NCBI RefSeq assembly: GCF_030848805.1
Contig: NC_092362.1
Coordinates: 4,464,001 to 4,528,000, forward strand
Reading direction: 5' to 3'
From: Temnothorax longispinosus
Lineage: Eukaryota > Arthropoda > Insecta > Hymenoptera > Formicidae
Length of the DNA stretch: 64,000 nucleotides
Shown here: in pieces, positions 40,219-53,468 of the stretch
Position numbering within the stretch: the first letter of the stretch is position 1
How the letters are laid out: each line of letters starts with the position of its first letter
The notes under the pieces: model-generated
Told to the model about the DNA's origin: nothing
The model's input: the letters and a program-made list of their open reading frames with translations, nothing else
The model's database searches: none
Translations under genes and position numbers: made by a program

Positions 40219-42624
40219 AAAGATGCAAATATCCCTCTCATCGTCACAAGATTGTCAGGATCATTACGCGCGTCGCGCGTCGCGCCAGCTTTCAGCTATC
40301 TTTTCCTTCGCCGAACGAATCGTAGGTGTAATTCGGGTGCGTATTGAAAATTAACGCGATCTCGGCCTTTGGTAGGTGAGGAATTCGATGCTCGCGCGCG
40401 ACCCGCTTATTCACCTTTACGGTACTCGCGATACTTTCGGCTGAATCGCGCCGCGTCGGCGTGGAAACTCGCGCGGTGGAAGGTGGAACGCAAACGCGCG
40501 CTTTCGCGCTTTTTTCTCTGTCTGTGTGCTTTCGGACGCGTTGAAATGTCACGGATAAACTAATCGTGATTTTTACACGACGTGTAAAAATCACCATACT
40601 TAATAGCGATTCCTATCAATAATTGAGCGCGATTGAATCGCGCGGCTATATAATAAATGCTCATTCATGTTATTTAATTAAGGCAAAATGCAAATTCGTA
40701 AAAAAAACTTGATTTATATACAAGATTTCTATTCGTGTACAAAAGAAAACGAAAGATAGAAACTGCGTTATATGGATCAAACATAAAAAAAAACATTTAT
40801 TTTTAAAGGATCTATAAAACTCAAGCGTCTAATATAACAACGCATTTCAATAACTTCGTTCCAGCGCTAATCTATACGTACGAATAAATGGATAGATAAT
40901 TTCATAGAACACGGATAGTTCATTTATGGAATGGACAGATCATTATATAAATTAAGGACGAATTTTAAATCGTTCGTGACGCGGAATCCGTCGTCGTCGC
41001 AGCGACATTTCCAAGGATTTTAAAGTGGAATCTAGGTTGATCGAAAGAGCCTTTGTTAAAAATGAACATCGGTGGGCGGAAAAGTTGAACGTGAGGCATT
41101 GTATTCGCGTTTCGTTTTGTTGCATGCGCGAGAATCGAGAATCCAGTCGGAGGTACACGAGGAGAGAACGTCACACTAGCTAGCGGCGAAGAGGAAGAAT
41201 TCTTCAACAATGTCGGAACGGCCGGCGCGCGTTAGTCTGGACGTTGAATTCATACAGGCGGTGGTAAACGCCAGATAGGAATGCTTAGAGAACGAGTGCC
41301 ACAAGCGGGAAAGAGGAACACAATTGAGAGGAGAGTGGGGAATCGTCCGCAACGAGCGCGCACTTCCTAGGTGGTTCGAGCACGAACCGGCTCGGGCTCC
41401 GGGCTCGAGCCGGAGCACGAGCGTGGCACCGAATGCTCGTCGTCGAGAGAGGTGAGGCCCAGTGACCGAGATTCCCCTCACTCCTGATCCTTCCACCGAT
41501 TCTCCGCCCGGATCTCACGGCGACCCGAGCATCGCGAGCAGCCGGAACCCACGGGCTCATCGTCCTGAATTTCCGTTTAATACAATCGTTCGAGTCGCGC
41601 ATGTAAAAATGTACCCGATATACATATCGCTTATTTCCTATACGGCAACGATTGTCATTTTTCAGTTGTTTGCGAAATAAAGAATGGTGAGAATTCAAAT
41701 TCACATTGAATAAAGAGCTAATATATAGCTAGATACTTTTATTCCTCTACGATCAGTTATTATTCACCAAACTCATATTTTTAGAAAATATTACAAAAAT
41801 GTAATGATTCAAAGTATTCAAATTTATTTTTTGGAAAACTTTGCTTTTTGAGCTATGTCATTTGTTGTAGCAAATGAGTGCTATGTAAAGGAATAAAAAT
41901 ACGATCAAAAACATCGAAAACTTTGAAAGACGAAAACTACTTTAAAAACTTATTTTCCGATCTGCAAATAATCATAAATTGCGTATCGAATCAAATAAAA
42001 CTTCTTAAATTGAGTATGACATATTAAGACTTTTTCTCTCAATATGCAGACTCGAATGTATGCGCTCATTTCGAAATATAATATTGATTTTTCAAAATTT
42101 TACGCACCGGTAACGACTGCATTAACTCCGGAGTCAGTTATTTCGATGTAGATATTATTTTAAAGATCTCTTTGAAGATTTACAATTTGGAAGTCAATTG
42201 ATTTGAACCTAATAATTACTAAAATCCATTTTACAGATCGTTTTTGAAATCGAGTGCTCTCGCACAGTTCTAAATCTCTTTATCTACGTCATCTACACGC
42301 CGCCGCGCCGTCAATAATATCATTTACGCTTTCAAACGCTTTAGATCTACTAGCATTGGCAAAGTCGTTGGTAAAGTAAATAAACCCAGTTCGATAGAAA
42401 TAAAAACGAGCGTTTAGAGCAGGGGTTTCCATTCTTTTTTGTCAAGAAGGCCACATTAAAATCTTTGTAATAAACGGGGAGCCGGATATTAGTTTCATTT
42501 TTGAAAATCATATAAAAACAAAATATCTTTCAGGATAATTTGCGCAAAGCGCAATTCTTTAAAAAAACATTGAATCAAAAAGTCCTGAACCCTTTTTTTT
42601 AATAAAGCAGATATTTATTGAGAG

Positions 42625-42878
42625 AATTCGGGCGCTTGCACTTAGTGCACACTGAGTGCGCACCAAGGCTTGTTTATAATCTATTCTTATATTTAAAGTC
42701 GCTTAAATACACATTTAAAAACTTTTTAGCCAATAAAACAATCTGTAATATCTATACGGATGCTGTACAAATCATTTTATAGACTAAGAAGTATTTAAGA
42801 TGATCTGTAAATATAACAATTGATTAAGAACAAGCCTTAGTGCGCACTCAGTGTGCACTAGTGAAAGCGCCCGAATTT
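42625..42878. mobile_element. MITE with about 48-bp terminal inverted repeats
   Basis: Left end ATTCGGGCGCTTGCACTTAG and right end ...CTAGTGAAAGCGCCCGAAT are inverted. The arms continue through CACTGAGTGCGCAC and AAGGCTTG. An AT-rich centre of about 155 bp has no coding potential. Confidence 0.85.
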
Positions 42879-42910
42879 TCTATTAGATTACATTTAGAGC
42901 GCTAAATACA

Positions 42911-43157
42911 GGCTGCGGTCCACTTAACAATACAAATGCTTCGAAGCATTTAGTGTAGAAAGAAGGAGAAGAGGAACGCTTAAAAGGAATGCTTAAAAGC
43001 ATTTGTAGCGTCAAATCGATTACAGCCATAGAGATACATAGGGTGCACTAGATCCTTCAAACGCTTCAAAGTATCATTTTATCCTTGTTTAACATTTGAT
43101 AAACAACAAAAATGAAATGTTTCCAAGAGCGTTTTTAGCACCAAGTGGATCGCAACC
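42911..43157. mobile_element. Small inverted-repeat element with GGCTGCG-type ends
   Basis: GGCTGCGGTCCACTT at the left and AAGTGGATCGCAACC at the right form imperfect terminal inverted repeats around about 215 bp of non-coding sequence. It begins 33 bp after the element ending at 42878 and lies about 390 bp upstream of the Sec13 start codon. Confidence 0.6.
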
Positions 43158-43549
43158 ATATGTATATAATTGATGGCTTAATTCAGTGTTGTATACGCTC
43201 TTCATCTAAAATAGATAACAAACAATTAACGATTATAAAGCTAGAACTCACGTGCATTTTAAGAGAAAGAAAGGGTGAATTCCCTCCAAGATGTATATAT
43301 CAACCAGGAACAACACAGATTTTCAATACCTGTCAGCACATCTCGGAACGCATCCGGAGAATACGAATTGGTTGCGCGCGCAGAACATGCGCAGCGCAGT
43401 CGATTGTCGTTGTCGAGTTGCGCATATGCCTCCACGTAGTGACAGGCATTACGTCAACATAACCTGTACCATATTCGCGATTACCTTTATCCTTCAGTCA
43501 GTCCCTTCGTATAATTAAAGTCTCGCTGGCGATTAGTTATCCTTTCAAA

Positions 43550-44705
43550 ATGGTGTCCGTTTTAAATACCGTCGACACCGGCCACGAGGACATGATCCAC
43601 GACGCGGAGATGGATTACTACGGTTTGAGGTTAGCAACTTGCTCGAGCGACAATTCGGTGAAGATATTCGATTTGAAAAACGGCACTCAGAGCCTGGTCG
43701 CCGTTCTCAAGGGACACATCGGCCCGGTGTGGCAGGTCGCGTGGGCCCATCCGAAATTCGGCAATCTCTTGGCATCTTGTAGCTATGACAGGTAGACACA
43801 GTCTTACAATGCTACTTGTGTTACATACATTTACCAAAGTATCAAGCTTAATAATTAAGTATACCTAATAACTTAATAGCAGCTAAAGCCCCTGATAATA
43901 CGCAGTCAACGTTTGTGCACTTTTACAGAAAGGTAATTATCTGGAAGGAACTGGGAGAATGGACCAAGATCTACGAGCATACTGGCCATGATTCCTCTGT
44001 CAATTCGGTCGCGTGGGCGCCGCACGAGTTTGGTCTGATCCTGGCCTGTGGAAGTTCAGACGGATCAGTTTCCATTCTTGCAAACACCGGAGATACCTGG
44101 CACATGCAGAAAATAACGAACGCTCACACAATTGGGTGCAATGCGGTCAGTTGGTGTCCAGCGGTCGATTCGGGCGCCGATCCCAGTGCGATTCAACAGA
44201 GGAACGATCCTGTTAAGCGGTTAGCCACCGGTGGTTGTGACAATTTAGTGAAGATATGGAAGGAGGACGGCGACAGATGGATAGAAGAGAATAAACTGGA
44301 AGCACATAGCGATTGGGTACAATTTAATAACAACGGAAATATTTAAACACCAAAGACTTACATATTTATATATCTTTTTTTTTATCATACTTGTAGGTTC
44401 GCGATGTAGCCTGGGCACCGGCAGTTGGCCCATCCCGAGCCGCTTTGGCGTCTTGCTCGCAAGATCGCCGCGTTGTCGTATGGACTTCCAACGATTACAC
44501 TAGCTGGACACCGAACGTTCTTAATGTCTTCGATGACGTTATCTGGAATGTCAGCTGGTCGTTGACAGGCGGTATCTTGGCGGTCAGCGGTGGCGACAAC
44601 AAGGTTTCGCTCTGGCGCGAGAATTCCGAAGGACAGTGGGCATGCATCTCGGAATTGAACAAAGATCAAGGAAATCTTAACAATCCAGATCAACGCGCAT
44701 TGTAA
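43550..44705 (+). CDS. Sec13: Sec13, COPII coat and nuclear pore WD40 protein
   Basis: Seen: three exons, 43550-43791, 43929-44316 and 44397-44705, join in phase to give 312 residues, close to animal Sec13 length (about 320). The start MVSVLNTVDTGHEDMIHDAE and repeated blocks such as CSSDNSVKIFDL, VWQVAWAHPKFGNLLASCSY, VNSVAWAPHEFGLILACGSS and DVIWNVSWSLTGGILAVSGG are characteristic of the six-bladed open propeller of Sec13. Known of the family: pairs with Sec31 in the outer COPII coat for ER-to-Golgi vesicles, sits in the Y-complex of the nuclear pore, and belongs to the GATOR2 complex. The stop lies 340 bp from the stop of the convergent Ski2 gene. Confidence 0.97.
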
Positions 44706-45044
44706 TATTGATTTAACGGAGAACCATGTAAAATAATATAAAATAAGCGTTATAATTAATAATTAATACGGATTTGTTTGATATCGAGGATCTTTTAGCA
44801 AATTCCAGAGTTAGTTCGAGTTATTTACCGTTAATATTTGATTATCCATAAACATTTATTCGAAATATAATGTTTATTCTTATTGCGATAACTGAAAAAA
44901 TTGTTGGCAAATATCATACGTTCTTATGGATGTTTTTTTTTACAAACAGTATGTATTTGCAGCAATATCTGCGTAATTTTTTTTTTTTATAAAAAATACA
45001 TCGATTTTACCGGTAGTATTGAGAGTTAAATTGCTCATTCGTAA

Positions 45045-48000
45045 TCAGTCTTGGGTGTATAAGGACGCGGCGAAAACTATGTCACGTTTGATCGCGGTCG
45101 AGGCTTCCTCCATCTTCTCTTTCAAAACTGGGTCGCCTATCGTCACAGCCGCATTTTTAACGTCTTGCAATGTTTCGCCGAGTTGCTGTATGCAACGAAC
45201 TATAATTCCTTCCTGGACATCCGTCATCTTCATGATCTCGGCGAATGATTTGGCCTGCGCCCATTCGTAGACAACCTCCACCAAGCCGAAATTCAATGGT
45301 TGTAATGTCGATAGTTGATAGTATTGCTCCAGATGCTCCAGTTCCGCGTGCACCTCGCTCATTATCTTGCAAGCCTGAAGAGGACGAGGATTGTTTTAAT
45401 TTCTTATCGCGATGTACAATTTTTTGAATACTTGATTGAGCCAGAAAGAGATGAATCAGTAACACATACGTTAGTAAGGTTTGGTGGGAGTTTAGGTTCG
45501 AATTCTGTACGTTGCTGGAAGATCAGTGCTGATAACAACGCTGCTATTTCTGCCGGTTGTAAAACAGTCAACACATTTTTGAGAATCAATTCTGTTATCA
45601 GCAGTTCGTTACTACCCATTTGCAGCGCGACTCTTCCTTTTAGGGCGACTAATAAATAATGATACATTGTTAATTGCGCTTTAATAAATAAATATTAAAT
45701 CTATAATTATTATACGATTTTGATTAATACAAACCTCTTTCATCATTATCTATGTATTTAAAATGTTTAAGGAGTGCTACCATATTCAGGTAATCAGGGT
45801 ACAATGCCATTCCTTCATCGCTGAGTTTAAGTTGAAGCTGTCGCATTTTATCCTCAAGTTGATTCCGTTCGAATACAGGTCTGAATTGTTCTTCAAAGTT
45901 TGGTATTTCCTTGCACTTCATATCGCCCAGATTAGCTTTTAATTTGTCCCTATGTTGTATCCTCAATTGAAAATCATTTTTCGACGAGGGCTTGATATAC
46001 GGTTGTAGGATTTGAGGCTTGATAGAAGCGTTAAATGATAGAGAAGTCAATTCTTGAACCGCTGTCTGACATGTTTGTCCCGGTGGATCGTTTCTAAAAA
46101 AGAAGAAATATTCGATAAGTATATAAGATGCTCCAAAAATTTTTACTATGCTATGTTATTTCTTACTTGAATCGTGAGATTTGTCTCTTTTCCCAATCAT
46201 TTAATACCAAAGAACAGTCAACTTTTATCTGACAATTAGTTATTTTCAATATGTGCCATGGAAATATAGTCAGAACCTCGTGTGACGGATTAGTGCTTGG
46301 GACAAATATCTCTTTTTTTGTCAGGCTCATAATCTCGCACCATTTCTCGAATATCTGAGGACTTTTGAATTCAACATCTTCGAAAGTGGGTGCATTCGCG
46401 TCCTTAAGTATCAAGACTTTGTATTGAATAGAGCTTTTGTGATAGTGAACTTTCAATAATAGGGCTAGTTTGTTGTAATGATTCACGTAGGATATTAACA
46501 AGACTCTACCCTCAGTTAAACTTTTCGCTGTTTTTCTCGAATCGAATAAATAAGGGTTCAAGAATTTAACATCTTCCAGATAATCGACCGCCTTGTGATA
46601 GAATGCAGAGAGTATTTTTTGCATATCGGTCAAAGGCGGCAAGTTCGACAATTCGCGCTCGATTTTCCGTAACTCGTTGTTATATGTCGCTTCCTGCGAG
46701 GCCAATGGCGATTCCTTGAAAGATTTGCGCATCATCGCCTCAACGGTGACGGATTCATTTACCCTTCTCAAATTTAGAAGCATGGAATACGTGACTTTAA
46801 ATTTCGATTCTAATGTTTGCGGCTCACCGCACATCATAGGTTTCAAGTCGTTAAAGTGTGGCACGTCGTTTCTGCACATCACTATAACAGTTCCCGTGCT
46901 GTCATGACCTCGCCGTCCGGCACGACCAGCCATCTGTATGTATTCAGTCGGATACAGGGTACGAAAGTTGCTTCCGTCGTACTTTCGTATAGAATCGAAC
47001 ACCACCGTGCGCGCTGGCATGTTGACTCCCATAGCAAAAGTTTCTGTCGCGAATAGTAACTAAAAATGCGATAAAATGCAATTTCGTTACACCTTCTTAA
47101 TTTTTGCATATTTCCAAGACTTGAAGATTACTTAAGACTTTTTAAAAATGTGCTTTAATTTTTTCTTTTTGTTTTTTTCAATGTTTCCTCGCAAAATTAC
47201 CTTTACAACTCCACTCTGAAATAACATTTCTACGATCTCTCTCAAAATTGGCAGTATCCCACTATGATGTATACCCACTCCTTTTCCTAAGAGCTCTTGC
47301 ATCATAAGTACTTGTGGTAATTCTCTGTCGCTACCCTTCAGGTGTTTTATGTTAGATTGGAAAAATACATGTACTTGATGCTTTTCCCTCGCAGTCGTTA
47401 AATCAAGATTTCTTAACGTAGCAGCATTCATATCACAGCGTTTCCTCGACAGAGTAAATACGACAACGGGTAACATATCCTAGAAAATTGCATTATTCAT
47501 ATAAAAATAATTATCACATAATTTCTCTGTAGAATAAAAAGTATGCAGTTAATAACAACGTACATTGCTCTGAAGATGGCTTACAAATGCTCTCCATAAT
47601 ACCTCTTCTTGTTTCGGCGTCATTTGAATTCTTCTTCTACAGTCCTTTGGGGCTTTGTCTTTCTTTTTATCGGATGTATTTGTCGCTTTGTACCATCTGG
47701 ATCAAGTATTAAAATATCACTGTATCATTATCATGCCTCTCTTCCTTTCACTCAAAAATATATAAAGGTAGGAAGAGAAATGACTTACCCATCCAATAAA
47801 AACTGGCCGTTGCTATCAAGGACCAAGAATTTGTCATCCTTAGTCTTACCGTCAGTGCCAGTGTACAAGTAATGTAAAAGAGGTATGGGTCTTTTCAAAG
47901 TGCTAATCACGTACATCTTTCGCTTTTTGATACGACCGACCCAATCCGCAAATATTATTGGATTTGGTACAGTCGCAGATAACATTACTATATTAATATT

Positions 48001-49633
48001 CTGTGGTAAAAGAATGACTATTTCTTCCCATACGTGACCTCTCTAAAAGTACAAAATAATTTTTATAGATTGTCGGATTTTTTGTAGGTATATACGCGCC
48101 ATTTCTTATAAAATCAGCATTACGCACATCTTCATTATTTATATAATGCACTTCGTCAAATATAACAAATTCTAGATCCCGTAGAACATCGGATGCACAA
48201 TACAACATTGATTGTAGGATCTCCGTTGTCATGATTAGACATGAAGCAGTTTGATTTATTTGCAAATCACCTGTTAGTAACCCAACGCTTTCAAACTTTC
48301 TCTTAAAATCACGATATTTTTGATTTGACAGTGCTTTTATGGGAGACGTATAAATCACTCTGGAATTACATAAAAGGTTATCAGGAAATTAATATCTAGC
48401 TATCTGTGACAATAGTATCGCAAAGTTAATTTTTAACCTTACTATATAAACCTTATAACTTTACCTCGTCATATGCTTTTGGCTCAATGCAATGGCATAT
48501 TCAGCAACAGTAGTCTTTCCCGCTGATGTATGCGCAGCAACGAAGACGTTGCTATTCTCTTCCAATTTAAGAATAGCTTGTTTCTGAAAGGTGTCCAGTT
48601 CATAATTGAATTTGATTGCTGGGTCAGGTATTCTCTTGTCAAAGTCAGTTACTGGTGCGGATACATCAAGCTGCTCCGCCCATTCTGTCTTTGAAAGTTC
48701 TGTTTGTTTCTCGGATATTTTCAAGACAGGTATACTTATATCTTTGGGTAAAGTAGAATTTTCTTTAAAGGGAATGTTGCTGTCCGAAACTTGAACGTTC
48801 TCTTTTCTCGGCTCCTCAACTGAAGACGATGAGCCAAGCAAATTTCCCTCCTCGTGTACAACAGACATTAAATTTATATTATCATTATTGATTATTAATT
48901 TTTCAGTTTCTTCAGACAATGAAATTTCTGTTTCGTTCCTCGTGCAATTGATTGGTGTGCAATTGTCACTTTCAAATTCTAAACCCGAGCTAAATCCTTT
49001 GGCTAATGTCCTTAAATTCTTCTCGAAATCAATGTCGTTAATAACGATTTCATTTTCAGGTACTTCAGGCTCTTCAAAACCACCAGGCCAAAATGGAATA
49101 TTACTAGGATTACCTGTGGGAGATATAGCATTCACCTAATATATGCATTATTTTGCAATTATGCCTTGATTGATGTACTACAATTTTAACGAAGAGAAAT
49201 ACATGTCGAGATAAAATTAAGAGTACCTCGAACTCCGTCTGCAAGTGATCCAGGCGCACGAGTCATAGACATAGAATTCCTTGCCGTTTCCCCTGCACCT
49301 TGTAAGCAGATCTCTTGTATCTCGCCAATTTTCCCCGTTACTGGATCACGGTCAAATCTCAGCGTGGTACTGACCGGAGCCAAATCAAATTCCAATAAGG
49401 AAAGAACATCTGCTCTGCGTGGCCAATAACGTTGGGTACTGTCCAGCTGATGTATAGGTAATCGTTCAGGGCATTCAATGTATTCCCGCAGTTCTGATTT
49501 AATATCAGGCCAGATGGGTGGAGGTTTGGTAAACTGTGAATCAATATAGATAAATACATAAAATTGTAACAAGGAGGATATATATAATATATTTGATATA
49601 TTAAGTAATAATTACTCGCGTCGATTCAGTCAT
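45045..49633 (-). CDS. tst: Ski2/twister DExH RNA helicase of the superkiller complex, eleven exons
   Basis: Seen: phase-consistent exons 49633-49616, 49533-49227, 49113-48465, 48359-48128, 48042-47789, 47696-47564, 47479-47201, 47059-46167, 46093-45735, 45678-45470 and 45374-45045 give about 1220 residues, as expected for Ski2. Motif I is AHTSAGKT, motif II DEVH (DEVHYINNED), motif III SATVPN, motif VI QMAGRAGRRGHD; FWPGGFEEPE is the conserved N-terminal segment. The C-terminal DSHCT-type domain contains YEWAQAKSFAEIMKMTDVQE. The first exon is only 18 bp and encodes MTESTR; it was chosen because its phase and GTAATT donor fit the CAG acceptor at 49534. Exon 3 starts after the CAG ending at 49114, because the upstream acceptor at 49136 would put the junction out of frame. 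Known of the family: ATP-dependent 3'-5' RNA helicase that feeds mRNA to the cytoplasmic exosome with Ski3 and Ski8. Confidence 0.95.
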
Positions 49634-50045
49634 CGTTATTTCACAAATCTCCTTTGTTTATTATATATTCATATATTAATTTTTCTCTCTATGCCTAATT
49701 TAAAGTATAAGCTTCGTATAACTGTCACATAATTGATACGTTAAAATAGTAATTTGACTCAATTAGCAGTAATTAAATTATGTGTATTTTAAGTTTGTAC
49801 ACGTATATATATTTAAATCTCGAAGTACATAATTAATTTTTACTGATTGTAAAATTATAACCTCGCCAACACAGGCAAAATAGGTTAGGCGAGTAACGAG
49901 GATTTCCTACTAAGATCCCCCAAACAGCCTAAACTCCCCTCCTAGATTCAGAGAGAAACCTGACGGCCTGAACCACTTTTAATTTCGTGCATAAAAAATT
50001 ATTTTAACATAAATTATTTAGAACTTTAGATTAACCAAAAAAATC
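49634..50045. other. Upstream region of the Ski2/twister gene
   Basis: AT-rich to 49860, then a mixed stretch that should hold the Ski2 promoter. The CpG-rich tandem array begins immediately beyond, so a shared divergent promoter region is plausible. Confidence 0.35.
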
Positions 50046-51209
50046 GAAGTTGACCGCGGCAGCCGCGGCGCGCGAGAGAAGCGCCTCCGCCATCTTGATT
50101 ACGTCCCCCTTCCTCTTCCATTTCCAGAACGGCGGCGCCGGCGTCGGCGGCGACAGACACAACGACGCAAGACGGATCGGCTCCGTAATGAGTAACGTCG
50201 CGCGACTCGTTTAATTGATTAATTGGTAAGAGTCACGGAGTAACGTATATTTATTTATTACTTAAAATGCAGTATCTATCGCGCAGCATAGATTCAGCGC
50301 TCGGGTATTAATAGTTTGTAATACACGTATCTCGCGTACTTGCACGGCCGAGACGTATCGCGCGGACAAGCGCGAGAGCAATGATCGTATTTTCGAATAT
50401 CGCGGATATCACCCAAGAGTATTAATACGCCTATTCGTTAGGCTGCAAAATAATCGTAATAAAAGCATGTAATCAGCATATAATATTTCCGAACAATCCG
50501 AACTCGAAGTTCGGAAAATTCATAAGCGTGAAATTAAGAGCGAGACGCGTAGCGACGCGGCGGCGTATTTGGCGCGTGAAGTTAGCCGCGCGAGAGATGA
50601 CCGCCATATTGATGACGTTCTCCTTTCATTTCCAGAACGCGGCGGACACAAGACGGATCGGCTGAATCGGCTCCGGAACGAGTGGCGTCGCGACTCATTA
50701 AATTGGTAAGCATACCACATATTAACTTTGCATGGCACGCATTATATTCACTGCAGTACCTATTTATCATCGCGTGGTATGGATTCGACACGCTTGAGTA
50801 TTGATGATTTCTTAATAATACGTATCTGGGATACTCGTTCGGCCGAAGGCGCGTCGCGCGAGCAATCGCGAAAGTGACGACCGTACTGTCGAGTGTCGCG
50901 AATATCGCGGATATTTGCCAAAAATATTAATACGCTATTAGCTAGAATGCAGAATAACAACCGTGATAACAGAGGCGAGTTTATAATATTTAATTTTCGA
51001 AGTTCGGAAAGTTCGTGATCGCAAAGTTGAGAGTGGGACGCGTATTAGTGACGCCGCGCGCCGCGGCGCTTTCGGCGCGAGTTGACCGCGCGCGAGATAC
51101 GAAGCGCCTTCGCCATATTAATTTATACGTTCTGCTTTTCCAGAATGCAATGAATACGAGACGGAGATGAATCGGCTCCGAACGAGTGGCACGACTTATT
51201 TAATTGGTA
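50046..51209. repeat. 508-bp tandem array, each unit with a splice-bracketed exon-like block
   Basis: Three diverged copies. On the plus strand, each has a pyrimidine-rich tract ending CCAG (acceptors end at 50127, 50635, 51143, exactly 508 apart), then a block containing GACGGA and ATCGGCTCCG, and a donor AATTGGTAAG. Exon-like blocks are 50128-50225, 50636-50705 and 51144-51206. All three frames are broken in at least one copy, so protein coding is unlikely. Confidence 0.8.
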
Positions 51210-51213
51210 AGTA

Positions 51214-51319
51214 AGGCTGCGTTCGCTTTGGACGCTTTCGTGCTGAAAGCATCACTCCATCTTCTTTCAACATGTAATGAGCAATAGACTGACTTCGCGA
51301 AGCGATAGCGATCGCAGCC
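51214..51319. mobile_element. 106-bp miniature inverted-repeat element
   Basis: GGCTGCGTTCGCTTTG at the left and CGATAGCGATCGCAGCC at the right are imperfect inverted ends with no coding capacity. It starts 7 bp after the start of the third repeated splice donor at 51207. Its GGCTGCG terminus resembles that of 42911-43157. Confidence 0.6.
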
Positions 51320-52301
51320 TAGTAACATTCATATTGATTCACATCAGATTCAGAACACGCGAGTAGATTCAGCGAATAGCCGTTGCGCGTACCGAATGCA
51401 CGTCCTATTGTAAGATCTATCGCGCGAATCAATCTAGTGACGTCGTGTGTCGCGTCACTCTTGTAGCACCCGAAAAATCTTTTACGCCATCTTACACAGA
51501 TATACATTTCGTTGCATTTTTATTTGAAATATCGCTGCGATATTAAACGTGGCATAATTTCTTCTAAATTTATTTCTCCGCTGTCACAATATAATTAAGT
51601 ACGCTTTGCGTGTGATTAATATCGGGTATAATATGTACCTGATATAATATGTACTATTATTATTATAAATTTTAAGTGTTTAGAAATATTTGATATATTA
51701 ACAAGTAATATTTGATATATATTTGTCAATTATAATCATGTCATAAATACATTATACATATTAAATATTTAAATATATAATTTATTATAATTACATCATA
51801 TACAGTATATTGCATGTTTAATACATTATCTAATAAATAAAATATTTTAGATTATATTTTTAAATATTTAATAAATTATTTATGACATGATTAATATCAA
51901 CAAATATATATAAAATATTACTTGTTAATATATATTTCTATTTTTAAATAATTTCTAAATAATTAAAATTTATAATAGTTTAGATTATATCAGGATTAGA
52001 TTTTTTTCTTTTTAAATTTTATACAAGTTAATAATATTTAAAAAAAAGCATTGTCATTAAGATGTTATTCTTTTATTAAAAATTTATTGAAATTACGAAT
52101 AAAACTTGCGTGCAAAAGTTATTTTCTTATTTTTATTTTAAGCATGTGTTTCTCTTAATTTCTTTCTCATATTTGTCCAAAGTTAAATACTTTATAAATT
52201 AGTGCAAGCAAGCAATATAGTAGATATATATCTATAAATATTTTTTGAATGTGTGTGTATGTTAGACATTATTCTTATTTAAATATTTTCGTATGTTACA
52301 G

Positions 52302-52713
52302 CTCAATTTTGTATATAACGCCTGTGTGAGTAAAGAAAAGGGTTCAGATGAAAGAACCCGGGAGGAAGCCTAGGAAAGGTATCGGGCGTTGTTGGAGTAA
52401 CATTGCGGTAAGCATTATTACTTATTTGTACTAAAATTAATCGTTTTGTTTTGATGATTTAAAAATAATAATTAGAGAAAAAAATTAATTTAAAATTTTA
52501 TAAAAATTTATTCTTGTGCAGATCCTTTTTGAAAAATGTATAATTATTTTAATAGATATTAAATGAAAAGCCATTAAGAAATTTTATGCATGTAAGAATT
52601 ATCTTTTGAATTATTGATTATATTTTGAGCGTTTTAATTTGAATTTTATGTTTGTATATTACAGAATCATCGTGGCGCTGATCATACGTGGCTGACAACT
52701 CCACTGTCGATTG
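52302..52713 (+). ncRNA. Two exon-like blocks of an uncharacterised spliced locus, copy 1
   Basis: Seen: blocks 52302-52407 (after TTACAG, before GTAAGC) and 52665-52713 (after TTACAG, before GTGAGT). One frame is open from an ATG at about 52348 across the junction, reading MKEPGRKPRKGIGRCWSNIA then NHRGADHTWL. The same two blocks, intron and flanks recur in diverged form at 60351-60820. It could be a spliced long non-coding RNA or a gene for a small basic peptide; typed as ncRNA because no family is recognised. Confidence 0.4.
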
Positions 52714-52997
52714 GTGAGTGACAAAAAGCATTATTAATGAGATAACAGATCTGTGAAAAATGTATTAGATATATATATTTACGTATCATAATTGTATTAC
52801 AAATAAGTATAGAATCTCATAGATTCGTTTTATCTTAAAATAGATGAGCTATAAAGAATTATGACAAATATTTCATCTCGGACTCGTTTTGCGTTATTTA
52901 ATTTGGTGTACTAATGTGCTTGAAGCTACGCTCGCACAGGTACACAGAGAAAGAATACAATAAATAGAAATTAACGGATCCTTATTTTATTTGTCTG

Positions 52998-53332
52998 AAT
53001 TCTATTGTTTAGGAAAAAAAACTTTATATTCTTTCAAGTTAAAACATTCAATATATATATTATTTTTAATATATTTAAAATAAGTATAGTTCAATAAACT
53101 TTATAACGTTAAAACTTTAAAATGGGTCTTTATTTTAATTCTATTAATAATAATATTAATAGAATTAAAATATAAAGACCCGTTTTAAAGTGTAAAAGTT
53201 TTAATGTTTTAAAGTTATTGTGAAGCTATACTTATTTTAATATATTAAAAATAATATATAGATATCTATATATTGAATGTTTTAACTTAAAAAAATGTAA
53301 AGTTTTTTTCCTACACAATAGAATTCAAACAA
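52998..53332. repeat. Palindromic element centred at 53151
   Basis: Arms of about 165 bp. GTCTGAATTCTATTGTTTAGG on the left is mirrored by a TACACAATAGAATTCAAAC stretch on the right, and TTTTAATTCTATTAATAATA forms the centre. A related copy, opened by insertions, lies at 57520-58240. Confidence 0.8.
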
Positions 53333-53468
53333 CAAAAATAAAATATTTATATCTATATCTAGAGTTGTATCTTAATAAAGACAAATAGTTCCATAGATAT
53401 TAGAAAAAATTATGTACACTTTTTTTTGTATAAATGTACATATATGCACGTATATATATATATGTGTT

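Noticed and set aside
42422..42540. hAT-like terminus CAGGGGTTTCCATTC
   Set aside because: A similar start is common in hAT-derived elements, but no matching inverted end or target duplication was found nearby.
49113..49135. Ski2 exon 3 starting at the acceptor at 49136
   Set aside because: It would require phase 0 from exon 2, whose only good donor leaves phase 1; the CAG ending at 49114 restores the frame and gives GNPSNIPFWPGG.
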